Part shown: positions 43,152-51,191 of the stretch, piece by piece | Position numbering within the stretch: the first letter of the stretch is position 1 | Layout: every line of letters starts with the position of its first letter | Assembly (NCBI GenBank): GCA_965263335.1 | Contig: CBDHHE010000001.1 | Coordinates: forward strand, 62,001 to 126,000 | Direction: 5' to 3' | DNA from: Thermohalobaculum sp965263335 | GTDB taxonomy: Bacteria; Pseudomonadota; Alphaproteobacteria; Rhodobacterales; Rhodobacteraceae | Length of the DNA: 64,000 nucleotides | Notes under the pieces: model-generated | Told to the model about the DNA's origin: nothing | The model's database searches: none | Seen by the model: only the letters and a program-made list of their open reading frames with translations | Program-made: the position numbers and the translations under genes

Positions 43152-44474
43152 ATGCGCACACTGACAACGGCCGCTGCGGTGGCGACAATCGGCGTATCGG
43201 CTGCGTTCGGAGCCGGCCCGGCGAAGGCCGAAGACATCACGCTCTGCTGGGCAGCGTGGGACCCGGCCAACGCGCTGGTCGAACTCTCCAAGGATTTCAC
43301 CGCCGAGACCGGCATCGGCATGAAGTTCGAGTTCGTGCCCTGGCCAAATTTCGCCGACCGCATGCTCAACGAGCTGAACTCCGGCGGCCAGCTCTGCGAT
43401 CTGATGATTGGTGACAGCCAGTGGATCGGCGGTGGTGCCGAGAACGGTCACTACGTGAAGCTGAACGACTTCTTCGATGCAGAGAGCATCAGCATGGACG
43501 ATTTCGCGCCGGCGACCGTCTATGCGTACTCGACCTGGCCCAAGGGCACGCCAAACTACTATGCGCTGCCGGCCATGGGCGACGCCAACGGCTGGTTCTA
43601 CCGCAAGGATTGGTTTGGCCGAGAAGACCTCCAGGCGGAGTTCAAGGAAAAGCACGGCCGTGATCTGGCGCCGCCCGCCACCTGGACCGAACTGAAGGAT
43701 GTGGCCGAGTTCTTCCAGGGCCGCGAGATCGACGGCGAGAAGCGATACGGCGTTGCGATCTTCACCGAGCGGGGCTCGGAAGGCATCACGATGGGAGCCA
43801 CCTCGGCGCTCTACTCCTGGGGTTTCAAGTACGAGAACACGCCCGGCAAATACGACATGGAAGGCGCTGTGAACTCTGCCGATGCGATCGAAGCACTGGA
43901 GTTCTACAAGTCGGTCTACGAGTGCTGCACCCCGCCGGGCTACACCGACAGCTACATGAGCCACGGGCTCGATGCCTTCAAGTCCGGCCAGGTTGCCATG
44001 GCGATGAACTGGTTCGCCTTCTTCCCCGGGCTCTACAAGGATGAAAACGTCGGCGGTGACCGCATCGGCTTCTTCGTCAACCCGGCTCAGAAGGTCGAGG
44101 CGTCGACTCTCGGCGGACAAGGAATTTCGGTTGTCAGCTACTCCGACAAGCAAGATGAAGCCAAGCAGTACATCAAGTGGTTCGCTCAACCCGCGGTGCA
44201 GGCCAAATGGTGGCAGCTCGGCGGCTACTCGGCGCACAACTCGGTGCTGAACGACCCTGGGTTCAAGGACAGCCAGCCCTTCGCTGCGGACTTCCTGAAG
44301 GCCATGGACGGTGTCAAGGACTTCTGGCAGGAGCCGGCCTATGCCGAACTCCTCCTCGCGATGCAGAAGCGCTTGCATGACTATGTGGTCGCGGACCAGG
44401 GGACTGCGAAAGAAGCGCTCGACAAGCTGATCGAGGACTGGACCGAGACCTTCGAAGACGAAGGCAAGCTCTGA
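43152..44474 (+). CDS. Carbohydrate ABC transporter extracellular substrate-binding protein
   Basis: A 440-residue family-1 solute-binding protein with a signal peptide (MRTLTTAAAVATIGVSAAFGAGPAKA). The mature sequence has the class-B sugar-binder pattern, with NELNSGGQLCDLMIGDSQWIG early and AMAMNWFAFFPGLY and TLGGQGISVVSYSDKQDEA later. GGGAGG precedes the ATG. It is the first gene of the 14-gene unit with a PEP-dependent dihydroxyacetone kinase; the ligand is inferred as dihydroxyacetone or a small polyol. Aromatic residues are abundant (W-rich), as in sugar-binding clefts. Confidence 0.92.
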   Translation: MRTLTTAAAVATIGVSAAFGAGPAKAEDITLCWAAWDPANALVELSKDFTAETGIGMKFEFVPWPNFADRMLNELNSGGQLCDLMIGDSQWIGGGAENGHYVKLNDFFDAESISMDDFAPATVYAYSTWPKGTPNYYALPAMGDANGWFYRKDWFGREDLQAEFKEKHGRDLAPPATWTELKDVAEFFQGREIDGEKRYGVAIFTERGSEGITMGATSALYSWGFKYENTPGKYDMEGAVNSADAIEALEFYKSVYECCTPPGYTDSYMSHGLDAFKSGQVAMAMNWFAFFPGLYKDENVGGDRIGFFVNPAQKVEASTLGGQGISVVSYSDKQDEAKQYIKWFAQPAVQAKWWQLGGYSAHNSVLNDPGFKDSQPFAADFLKAMDGVKDFWQEPAYAELLLAMQKRLHDYVVADQGTAKEALDKLIEDWTETFEDEGKL

Positions 44475-44482
44475 GCCCCTCA

Positions 44483-44507
44483 GCCGCCCCCTCTCGCAGG
44501 GGGCGGC
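44483..44507 (+). promoter_or_regulatory. Stable hairpin between the binding protein and first permease
   Basis: GCCGCCCCCT (44483-44492) pairs perfectly with AGGGGGCGGC (44498-44507) around a 5-base loop, eight bases after the binding-protein stop; the tail is GTTCCAATTC, not a T-run. It probably stabilises or attenuates the message to raise the ratio of binding protein to permease. Confidence 0.65.
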
Positions 44508-44531
44508 GTTCCAATTCATGCGAGCACCCAA

Positions 44532-45491
44532 ATGGCCGACACCGCGATAGAACGTGCCGCCACCCGCGTTGCCAAAGCGACCTCGCCTTCGGTTGCAGCG
44601 CGCGTGCGCGGCCTTTCGGATCGCGCCATCGCATGGTTGTTCGTCACGCCGACAATCGTGCTGCTGCTTGCGATCAACATCTTCCCGCTGATCTGGACGA
44701 TCCACCTCAGCTTCACGAACTACAAAGCGAACCGCCAGGCCCGTGGCTGGGACTACATCGGTACGCGCAACTACGAACGGATCCTCACCGACAGCGATAT
44801 CTGGCACAACATGCAGGTGACGGCGCACTTCGTGCTCTGGACGCTGTCGCTTCAGGTCATCATCGGCTTTGGGCTTGCCTGGCTGATCAACCGACAGTTC
44901 AAGGGACACGCCTTCTGGACCACGGTGATCGTGCTGCCGATGATGCTGAGCCCGGCTGTCGTCGGGAACTTCTGGACATTCCTCTACCAGCCGCAGATCG
45001 GCCTCTTCAACTACGTGATCGCGTTCTTCGGCGGCGCTGATCCATCGAGCTTCGACATGATCGGCTCGGTCAATCTGGCGCCATGGGCAATCATCATTGT
45101 CGATACCTGGATGTGGACGCCCTTTGTGATGCTGATCTGTCTGGCCGGGCTTCGATCGATACCCGACGATATCTACGAGGCAGCCGAGATCGACCGTGCA
45201 TCCAAGTGGCGTCAGTTCTGGACGATCACCGTGCCGATGGTGTTGCCGTTCCTCATGCTCGCCGTGCTGTTTCGCGGCATCGAGAACTTCAAGATGTTCG
45301 ATCTGGTCGTCGAGCTCACCTCCGGTGGTCCCGGGTCGGTGACGGAACTCGCCTCCATCAATCTCAAGCGTGAAGCCTTCGAGAAGTGGCGCACGGGCTA
45401 CAGTTCGGCCTTTGCCATCATCCTGTTCGTCACCGTCTTCGGACTGGCGAACATCTACGTCAAGGCGTTGAACAAGGTGAAGGAGCGATGA
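44532..45491 (+). CDS. Carbohydrate ABC transporter permease, MalF-like
   Basis: A 319-residue membrane protein with six helices after a 30-residue cytoplasmic N-terminus. The coupling helix (EAA motif) reads YEAAEIDRASKWRQFWTITVP, followed by LPFLMLAVLFRGIENFKMFD. This pattern matches the first permease of CUT1-type sugar transporters. Its stop overlaps the next start by 4 bases. GGCGTT and a weak purine-rich stretch precede the ATG. Confidence 0.93.
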   Translation: MADTAIERAATRVAKATSPSVAARVRGLSDRAIAWLFVTPTIVLLLAINIFPLIWTIHLSFTNYKANRQARGWDYIGTRNYERILTDSDIWHNMQVTAHFVLWTLSLQVIIGFGLAWLINRQFKGHAFWTTVIVLPMMLSPAVVGNFWTFLYQPQIGLFNYVIAFFGGADPSSFDMIGSVNLAPWAIIIVDTWMWTPFVMLICLAGLRSIPDDIYEAAEIDRASKWRQFWTITVPMVLPFLMLAVLFRGIENFKMFDLVVELTSGGPGSVTELASINLKREAFEKWRTGYSSAFAIILFVTVFGLANIYVKALNKVKER

Positions 45492-46435
45492 GCTCGCAGG
45501 CCCACTCCGTCGTCGCACCGACCCCGCTCTGGAAGCGGATCGCAGGGGTCGTTGTGATCGGCTATGCGCTGATTGCCATGGCACCGTTGATCTGGATCTT
45601 CATGACCGGGTTCAAATCGCCGCCGGACAGCATCTCCTATCCGCCGAAGATTGTCTTCGAGCCGACCATGGAGGGCTATGTCAACCTCTTCACCACGCGC
45701 ACCCGCCAAACCCCTGAGTACATTGAAAGCCTCGGCCCTCCCGACACCTGGTACGAGGAAATCGTGCGCAAACGCGACATGGTCATCGCAGGCCCGTCGA
45801 AGTTCGGCGAGCGGTTCATGAATTCGGTGATCATCGGGTTCGGCTCGACGTTCCTGTCCGTGTTCCTGGGCACGCTCGCGGCATATGCATTCTCGCGGTT
45901 CAAGGTGCCGCTGAAGGACGATCTGATGTTCTTCATCCTCTCGACGCGGATGATGCCGCCGATCGCCGTCGCGATCCCTATCTTTCTGATGTACCGCACC
46001 CTCGGCCTTTCCGACACGCATCTCGGGATCATCCTGCTCTACACTGCGGTGAACATTTCGCTGGCGGTTTGGCTGTTGAAGGGCTTCATAGACGAGATCC
46101 CGCGGGAGTATGAGGAAGCCGCGTTGATCGACGGCTACACACGATTGCAGGCGTTCACCAAGGTTGTTCTGCCGCAGGCCGCGACCGGCATCGCTGCAAC
46201 CGCGATCTTCTGCTTGATTTTTGCCTGGAACGAGTACGCCTTCGCGCTGCTTCTGACCTCGGGCACGGCCCAGACCGCCCCGCCGTTCATCCCGACGATC
46301 ATCGGCGAAGGCGGCCTCGACTGGCCGGCCGTGGCGGCAGGTGCCACGCTGTTCTTGATCCCCGTGCTGGCCTTTACGATTCTGCTCCGCAAACACCTGT
46401 TGCGCGGGATCACATTTGGAGCAGTTAGAAAATGA
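45488..46435 (+). CDS. Carbohydrate ABC transporter permease, MalG-like
   Basis: A 315-residue membrane protein with six helices. The EAA coupling loop is YEEAALIDGYTRLQAFTKVVLP; LIWIFMTGFKSPPD at the start is typical of MalG-type permeases. An extended periplasmic loop (residues about 55-105) containing TRTRQTPEYIESLG is longer than in MalG. It forms the membrane channel with the previous gene product. The start ATG 45488 overlaps the upstream stop by 4 bases. Confidence 0.93.
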   Translation: MSSQAHSVVAPTPLWKRIAGVVVIGYALIAMAPLIWIFMTGFKSPPDSISYPPKIVFEPTMEGYVNLFTTRTRQTPEYIESLGPPDTWYEEIVRKRDMVIAGPSKFGERFMNSVIIGFGSTFLSVFLGTLAAYAFSRFKVPLKDDLMFFILSTRMMPPIAVAIPIFLMYRTLGLSDTHLGIILLYTAVNISLAVWLLKGFIDEIPREYEEAALIDGYTRLQAFTKVVLPQAATGIAATAIFCLIFAWNEYAFALLLTSGTAQTAPPFIPTIIGEGGLDWPAVAAGATLFLIPVLAFTILLRKHLLRGITFGAVRK

Positions 46436-47250
46436 GCAACGACCCTTACGCCGATCTTGGTCACGCAAGCGAAGAGATGCAGAACCGCATCGCCGACGCG
46501 ATGATCGCCCGGGCGGAAGACCCGGATCAGATCCGGATGCGCCGGGCCTATCTGGGGGCGCTCGAGCTGCCCGAAGGCGCGAAAGGCGTCGAGCTGGGCA
46601 GCGGGACCGGCGACGTCACCCGGGATCTGATCGATGTCGCCGGCTGCACCGATGCGCTCGGTATCGAGCCATCGCCGATCATGGTCGAACGCGCCTTGCA
46701 GCGTCACGCCGACAAGCCAGAACTGAGCTTTCGGATCGGCGACGCCAAGGCCACAGGGCTTGCCAATGCCTCGGTTGATCTGGTGGTGATGCACACGTTG
46801 CTGATCCACTGTCCGGGACCGGAGGAGGTGCTGGCCGAAGCCCGCAGGATCCTCAAACCTGGCGGCATTCTGACCGTCTTCGACGAAGACCCGCCATCGG
46901 TCACGGCATCAATCGCCGAGAAGGACCCCTTTGGCCCGATGGTCGAACGGCTGATCGAAGCCTATGTCCACGACCGATGGCTGGTTCGGCGAACTGGCGC
47001 GCTGGTCGCCGAGGCGGGCTTCGAGATCGCCTCACGCAACGGCCACCTCTATCTGGCTGACGGCGACGCCGCCTACTTCCGCACGATCATCGAACGTGGA
47101 GCGGATACGCTCGCGGCGGATGGCGTGATTGGACCTGAGCTTACCTCCGCACTGAAATCAGAGGCGAAGCGCCGGGCAGACGCTGGCATGTTTTTCGGCT
47201 CGATCGCGTTTGTCAGCGTGATTGCCAGCAAAGCCGGAGTTGGCGCATGA
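46432..47250 (+). CDS. Class I SAM-dependent methyltransferase inside the dihydroxyacetone operon
   Basis: A 272-residue cytosolic protein. Motif I is GVELGSGTGDVTRDL, motif II lies around LGIEPSPIMVERA, and LANASVDLVVMHTLLIHCPGPEEVLAEARRIL is the usual acidic/post-I region; a C-terminal 90-residue cap follows. Specificity is unknown. It overlaps the permease stop by 4 bases and the next gene's start by 4. A methyltransferase in a sugar-kinase unit suggests it modifies a transported small molecule, or detoxifies a by-product. Confidence 0.85.
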   Translation: MSNDPYADLGHASEEMQNRIADAMIARAEDPDQIRMRRAYLGALELPEGAKGVELGSGTGDVTRDLIDVAGCTDALGIEPSPIMVERALQRHADKPELSFRIGDAKATGLANASVDLVVMHTLLIHCPGPEEVLAEARRILKPGGILTVFDEDPPSVTASIAEKDPFGPMVERLIEAYVHDRWLVRRTGALVAEAGFEIASRNGHLYLADGDAAYFRTIIERGADTLAADGVIGPELTSALKSEAKRRADAGMFFGSIAFVSVIASKAGVGA

Positions 47251-47432
47251 GTTTCCTCAAGGAGCTTGCCGCACTGCGCCGCGGCGCCTGGGAGATGGTC
47301 GCGACCGTCCTGATCGGCGCAGGCGTTGTGATGTTGATGCAGCCCTTCATGATCGAGCTTTTCACCTACTCCTTCATCACGATTCTCGTAGGCACGGTGA
47401 TGTTTCTCATCGTCAGCCACTTCCGGGAGTAG
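47247..47432 (+). CDS. 61-residue two-helix membrane protein in the dihydroxyacetone operon
   Basis: The sequence starts MSFLKELAALRRGAWEM and has two hydrophobic segments (about 16-34 and 40-57) with a short connecting loop. No family is recognised. The ATG overlaps the methyltransferase stop by 4 bases and the next gene starts 6 bases after the stop, so it is a bona fide member of the unit. Some polyol ABC operons carry a small membrane protein; it might stabilise the permease complex. Confidence 0.65.
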   Translation: MSFLKELAALRRGAWEMVATVLIGAGVVMLMQPFMIELFTYSFITILVGTVMFLIVSHFRE

Positions 47433-47437
47433 CAGCC

Positions 47438-47821
47438 TTGGCCGACCGTGCAGCCCCAATCCTTCCGAGCCGGGACTACGATGTCACCGCGTCGTTCTAC
47501 CATCAGCTCGGGTTCGAGGAGATTGCCCGCTACGATCCGCCAGACGGGCCCTGGCTCATCATGGGCCGCGGACCGATCTGGCTGCACTTTTTCCGCCACG
47601 AGCACGACCCCTATGCCTCCAACTGGATGCTCTATCTGCATCTCGACGACCCGGATGCCTGGGCGGACGAGTTCCGGTCACTGGGGCTGCCGAGCGAACA
47701 CATTCCGCGCTTCGGGGACATCGAAGACAAACCATGGGGCATGCGTGAGTTCGCGATCGTCGACCCTGACGGGACGCTCATCAGAGCCGGTCGTGGAGTT
47801 TCGGAGCCACCCAATGGCTGA
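47438..47821 (+). CDS. VOC-family (glyoxalase/bleomycin-resistance-like) protein
   Basis: A 127-residue protein with the paired beta-alpha-beta-beta-beta modules of the VOC fold: LPSRDYDVTASFYHQLGFEEI, then WLHFFRHE (metal His), and MREFAIVDPDGTLIRAG (metal Glu and terminal strand). The likely start is TTG 47438, with GGGAG nine bases upstream; no in-frame ATG or GTG fits. Dihydroxyacetone phosphate readily produces methylglyoxal, so a glyoxalase-like detoxification role is attractive; glutathione dependence is not shown. Its end overlaps the ATPase start by 8 bases. Confidence 0.82.
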   Translation: MADRAAPILPSRDYDVTASFYHQLGFEEIARYDPPDGPWLIMGRGPIWLHFFRHEHDPYASNWMLYLHLDDPDAWADEFRSLGLPSEHIPRFGDIEDKPWGMREFAIVDPDGTLIRAGRGVSEPPNG

Positions 47822-48905
47822 GATCGTCATCAACAAGCTCCGCAAGGAATTCGACGACTTCGTCGCTGTCGAGGGGTCTTCCTTCACGATCGAGGACGGA
47901 GAGTTCTTCATGCTGCTCGGCCCGTCGGGCTGTGGCAAGACGACGACGCTCAGAATGATCGCGGGGCTGGAACTGCCAACATCCGGGGAAATTCAGCTGG
48001 GCGGCGAGACAGTCACCCACCTGCCCGCCTCGCAGCGTGACGTGGCCTTCGTCTTTCAGATGTTCGCACTCTATCCGCACATGAATGTGCGCCAGAACAT
48101 CTCCTATCCTCTGCGCAGCCAGGGCAAGAGCCGCACGGAAACGCGACGCCGGGTCAATGAGGTGGCAGAGATCCTCCGCATCTCTCATCTTCTCGATCGA
48201 CCGGTGGGTGGGCTCGCGGGCGGCGACCGCCAGCGTGTTGCGCTCGGCCGCGCGATCGTCCGCCGGCCCAAGGCCTTCATGATGGACGAGCCGCTCGGTG
48301 CACTTGACGCAGAATTCCGCGAATTGATGGCTGAGGAGTTGCGCGCTCTTCACGACCGCATGGGCGCGACAACGGTCTACGTGACACACGACCAGCTTGA
48401 AGCGATGCAAATGGGCGACAAGATCGTCGTCATGAGCAACGGTCGCGTCGAGCAGTTCGGAACACCGCAGCAGATTTACGATCACCCGGCGACAATGTTT
48501 GTGGCGGAGTTCATCGGATCACCCGCGATGAACCTCCTGCATTTCCAAGGCGCGGTAGATGGCGGCCACCACACGGTTCATCTGAACGGTGCCGACATTG
48601 CGGTGCCGGAGGTTCGAGCCGCGGCATCCGGCAGTCTTGCGCTCGGGGTGCGACCCGAACACATCAGGTTCTCGGACACGGCGGCGCTGCGTGCCGAGGT
48701 GTTCAGCACCGAGTACCTGGGCACGACCCAGATCGTGACCCTCAACAGCGCCCATGGCATGCTCAAGGCACGTGCTCCGGCAGACACGCCAATTCGCGCG
48801 GGCGACACGGTGGGGCTCGACTTCGTCACCGATCGTGTGTCTCTGTTCAATGCGGAGTCTGGAGCTGCCATCCCCACCGCCCAGGTGGAGGCCCATAATG
48901 GCTGA
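47814..48905 (+). CDS. Carbohydrate ABC transporter ATPase 1 (variant signature)
   Basis: A 363-residue MalK/UgpC-like ATPase: Walker A GPSGCGKTT, Q-loop FVFQMFALYPH, Walker B AFMMDEP, switch THDQLEAM, and a C-terminal regulatory TOBE domain (residues about 240-363). The ABC signature reads LAGGDRQRV, differing from LSGGQ at two positions, which may make one composite ATP site degenerate. It overlaps the next ATPase gene by 8 bases. Confidence 0.93.
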   Translation: MAEIVINKLRKEFDDFVAVEGSSFTIEDGEFFMLLGPSGCGKTTTLRMIAGLELPTSGEIQLGGETVTHLPASQRDVAFVFQMFALYPHMNVRQNISYPLRSQGKSRTETRRRVNEVAEILRISHLLDRPVGGLAGGDRQRVALGRAIVRRPKAFMMDEPLGALDAEFRELMAEELRALHDRMGATTVYVTHDQLEAMQMGDKIVVMSNGRVEQFGTPQQIYDHPATMFVAEFIGSPAMNLLHFQGAVDGGHHTVHLNGADIAVPEVRAAASGSLALGVRPEHIRFSDTAALRAEVFSTEYLGTTQIVTLNSAHGMLKARAPADTPIRAGDTVGLDFVTDRVSLFNAESGAAIPTAQVEAHNG

Positions 48906-49920
48906 AGTCCGACTGCAGGGGATCTCGAAGCGCTTTGGCGACATCGCGGCCGTGACAGCGCTTGATCTTACCGTCGCCGAAGGCGACTTCGTGGTGCTGT
49001 TGGGCCCGACGGGTGCCGGCAAGACCACGACGCTGCGTCTGATTGCAGGGCTTGAGGCCCCAGATGAAGGGACTGTCCACATCAGCGGAACGGACATGAC
49101 GAGGGAGGCGCCGGCAGGCCGCGACATCGCATTCGTCTTTCAGCAGTACTCGCTCTATCCGCACCTGAGCGTGCGGGAAAACCTGGCCTTTCCGCTCAAG
49201 TCGCCCGCGCGCCGGATGCAGCCTGCCGAAATCGAAGCCCGCATCGGCAGGGTTGCCGAGACGCTCCGCATCTCGGAGAAACTCGACAACCGCGCGACAC
49301 AGCTGTCCGGCGGCGAGATGCAACGGGTCGCGATCGGTCGTGCACTTGTGCGCGAACCATCCGTCTATCTGATGGACGAGCCGCTGTCGTCGCTCGACGC
49401 CAAACTGCGCGGTGAACTCAGGATCGAGCTCAAGCGCATCCAGCAGGATTTGGGCGCCACGCTGATCTACGTGACCCACGACCAAACCGAGGCGATGACC
49501 ATGGCGACCCATATTGGCGTCCTGAACGAGGGCCGGCTGGTCCAGTTCGGAACACCGCGCGAGATTTACGAGGATCCCGACGACACCTACGTCGCCACGC
49601 GGCTTGGTCAGCCCAGGATCAATCTGGCGCCGCATCAGCTTTTCCCGATTCACGCACCTGCAGGCACGACCCAAATTGGCTTGCGGACCGAACACGTCGT
49701 ACCTGGTGGTGCGGGCCCCGAAGGTCGCGTCACCCGGGTCGAGCATCTCGGCGATCAGACCAGGCTCCATCTCGACGTTGCCGGCACACAGATCGTCACG
49801 CTCACAGACCCCTACGCGACACCCTCGGTCGGCCAGTCAATGCGCATCGGGGTGCGCAACCCGTTGTTCTTCGACGCGAGCGGGAGACGCCTGCGTGTCC
49901 AACAAACGGAGGTCGCATGA
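48898..49920 (+). CDS. Carbohydrate ABC transporter ATPase 2 (canonical signature)
   Basis: A 340-residue paralogue with Walker A GPTGAGKTT, Q-loop FVFQQYSLYPH, signature LSGGEMQRV, Walker B YLMDEPLSSLDAK and switch THDQTEAM, plus a TOBE-type C-terminus. With ATPase 1 it would form the heterodimeric motor of the transporter, as in sn-glycerol/glycerol-type ABC systems that have two different ATPases. Its stop overlaps dhaL by 4 bases. Confidence 0.93.
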   Translation: MAEVRLQGISKRFGDIAAVTALDLTVAEGDFVVLLGPTGAGKTTTLRLIAGLEAPDEGTVHISGTDMTREAPAGRDIAFVFQQYSLYPHLSVRENLAFPLKSPARRMQPAEIEARIGRVAETLRISEKLDNRATQLSGGEMQRVAIGRALVREPSVYLMDEPLSSLDAKLRGELRIELKRIQQDLGATLIYVTHDQTEAMTMATHIGVLNEGRLVQFGTPREIYEDPDDTYVATRLGQPRINLAPHQLFPIHAPAGTTQIGLRTEHVVPGGAGPEGRVTRVEHLGDQTRLHLDVAGTQIVTLTDPYATPSVGQSMRIGVRNPLFFDASGRRLRVQQTEVA

Positions 49921-50513
49921 CTGAAAACCTTCGTCTCAGGCTGATCGACGCAATCGCCGGCGCCATGATCGACAATGCAGAGACTCTGACGTCGCTCGAT
50001 CAAGCGATTGGGGATGGCGATCACGGGCATAACATGAAGCGCGGCTTCGAAGCCGTGCTGGCCGAACGCGAACAGATCGCAGCGCTAGACTGGCCCGAGG
50101 CGCTGAAAAAGCTCGGCATGACATTGGTCATGAAGGTTGGTGGCGCATCCGGTCCGCTCTATGGCACGCTCTTTATGGAGTTTGGCAAGGCCTGGCCCGC
50201 GCAACCGGACAGGGCCGGCATTGCCGAGGCGATGGGCTCGGCAATCGAGGGTGTGCAACGCCGCGGCAAATCCTCGGTGGGACAGAAGACGATGCTGGAC
50301 GTGCTCGTGCCCGTACAGGCAGCACTGTCCGCAGGCGGCACCGGGCTTGCGGACATTGCAGACGCCGCAGCCGACACGACCGTGGAGATGGAGGCCACCA
50401 AAGGGCGGGCGTCGTTTCTCGGGCCACGGTCCGTCGGGCACATGGATCCTGGCGCCCGATCCTCGGCGCTCATGATCCGAGCGGCAGAACAGGCGATCGG
50501 AGAAAGCTCATGA
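49917..50513 (+). CDS. dhaL: PEP-dependent dihydroxyacetone kinase, ADP-binding subunit DhaL
   Basis: A 198-residue subunit that holds ADP/ATP tightly and accepts phosphate from DhaM, transferring it to dihydroxyacetone bound on DhaK. The three Mg-binding aspartates are in LDQAIGDGDHGHNM (Asp28, Asp33, Asp35); GGASGPLYGT and the C-terminal KGRASFLGPRSVGHMDPGA are also standard. The length equals that of known DhaL. It overlaps dhaM by 4 bases. Confidence 0.95.
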   Translation: MTENLRLRLIDAIAGAMIDNAETLTSLDQAIGDGDHGHNMKRGFEAVLAEREQIAALDWPEALKKLGMTLVMKVGGASGPLYGTLFMEFGKAWPAQPDRAGIAEAMGSAIEGVQRRGKSSVGQKTMLDVLVPVQAALSAGGTGLADIADAAADTTVEMEATKGRASFLGPRSVGHMDPGARSSALMIRAAEQAIGESS

Positions 50514-50905
50514 GCATCGACAAGGTCGGGATCGTCATCGTCTCGCACTCACCGGACGTGGCCCGCGGAGCTGCCGAAATGGTGCGTCAAATGGTCGGAG
50601 ACGATCTTTCCGTCGCCCATACCGGCGGTGACCCTGACGGCGGGCTGGGCACATCGGTCGAGGCAATCATGTCCGCAATCGATCAGGCCTGGGGGGAACC
50701 CGGGGTCGCAGTGATGGTTGATCTCGGGGGCGCGGAAACGAACTCGGAAATGGCCATCGAACTTCTCCCGGCGGAGCGGCGCGAGCGGGTGGTCATTTGC
50801 AATGCGCCGATTGTCGAGGGTGCCGTTATGGCAGCAACGGAGGCCTGGGGTGGTGGTACCCTTGCCGACGTACGCGCCACCGCCGAAGCGCTGTCGCCCG
50901 CATGA
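50510..50905 (+). CDS. dhaM: Dihydroxyacetone kinase phosphotransferase subunit DhaM (EIIA-domain only)
   Basis: A 131-residue EIIA-man-like domain. VIVSHSPDVARGAAEM carries the phospho-acceptor His13; GLGTSVEAI and VMVDLGGAETNSEMA are typical DhaM elements. Enterobacterial DhaM is fused to HPr and part of EI; here these are separate genes immediately downstream, giving a fully dissociated relay. Confidence 0.93.
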   Translation: MSIDKVGIVIVSHSPDVARGAAEMVRQMVGDDLSVAHTGGDPDGGLGTSVEAIMSAIDQAWGEPGVAVMVDLGGAETNSEMAIELLPAERRERVVICNAPIVEGAVMAATEAWGGGTLADVRATAEALSPA

Positions 50906-50915
50906 GGAGTTGCAC

Positions 50916-51191
50916 ATGCCGATGACGGCCTCAGTCCTGATGGAGCACGATGTCGGTCTGCACGCCCGGCCTTCCGTGAAGCTCACCAAGCTTGCGAAGG
51001 GCTTCGCTGCGGATCTTCACATTGCTCTGAGCGCGGACGGGCCATGGATTGACGCCAAGAGCATCGTAAAGGTCATGGCGCTCAAAGCGCCGCGGGACAC
51101 GGTTCTGCATTTTCAGGGCGATGGCGACGATGCCGAGGCCGCACTCGATGCGCTGGTGCGGCTGGTCGAGTCCGACTTCGAGGAACAATGA
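50916..51191 (+). CDS. HPr-like phosphocarrier protein
   Basis: A 91-residue HPr fold with the active-site motif DVGLHARPS (His16). The regulatory serine region reads AKSIVKVMALKA, where Ser occupies the HPr-Ser46-like position. It lies 10 bases after dhaM with AGGAG upstream and overlaps EI by 4 bases. It relays phosphate from EI to DhaM. Confidence 0.93.
   Translation: MPMTASVLMEHDVGLHARPSVKLTKLAKGFAADLHIALSADGPWIDAKSIVKVMALKAPRDTVLHFQGDGDDAEAALDALVRLVESDFEEQ

Noticed and set aside
43137..45584. Long minus-strand open frame opposite the ABC binding protein and permease
   Set aside because: The plus strand encodes clear transporter proteins with ribosome sites; the antisense translation is Arg/Asp/His-rich with no family features.
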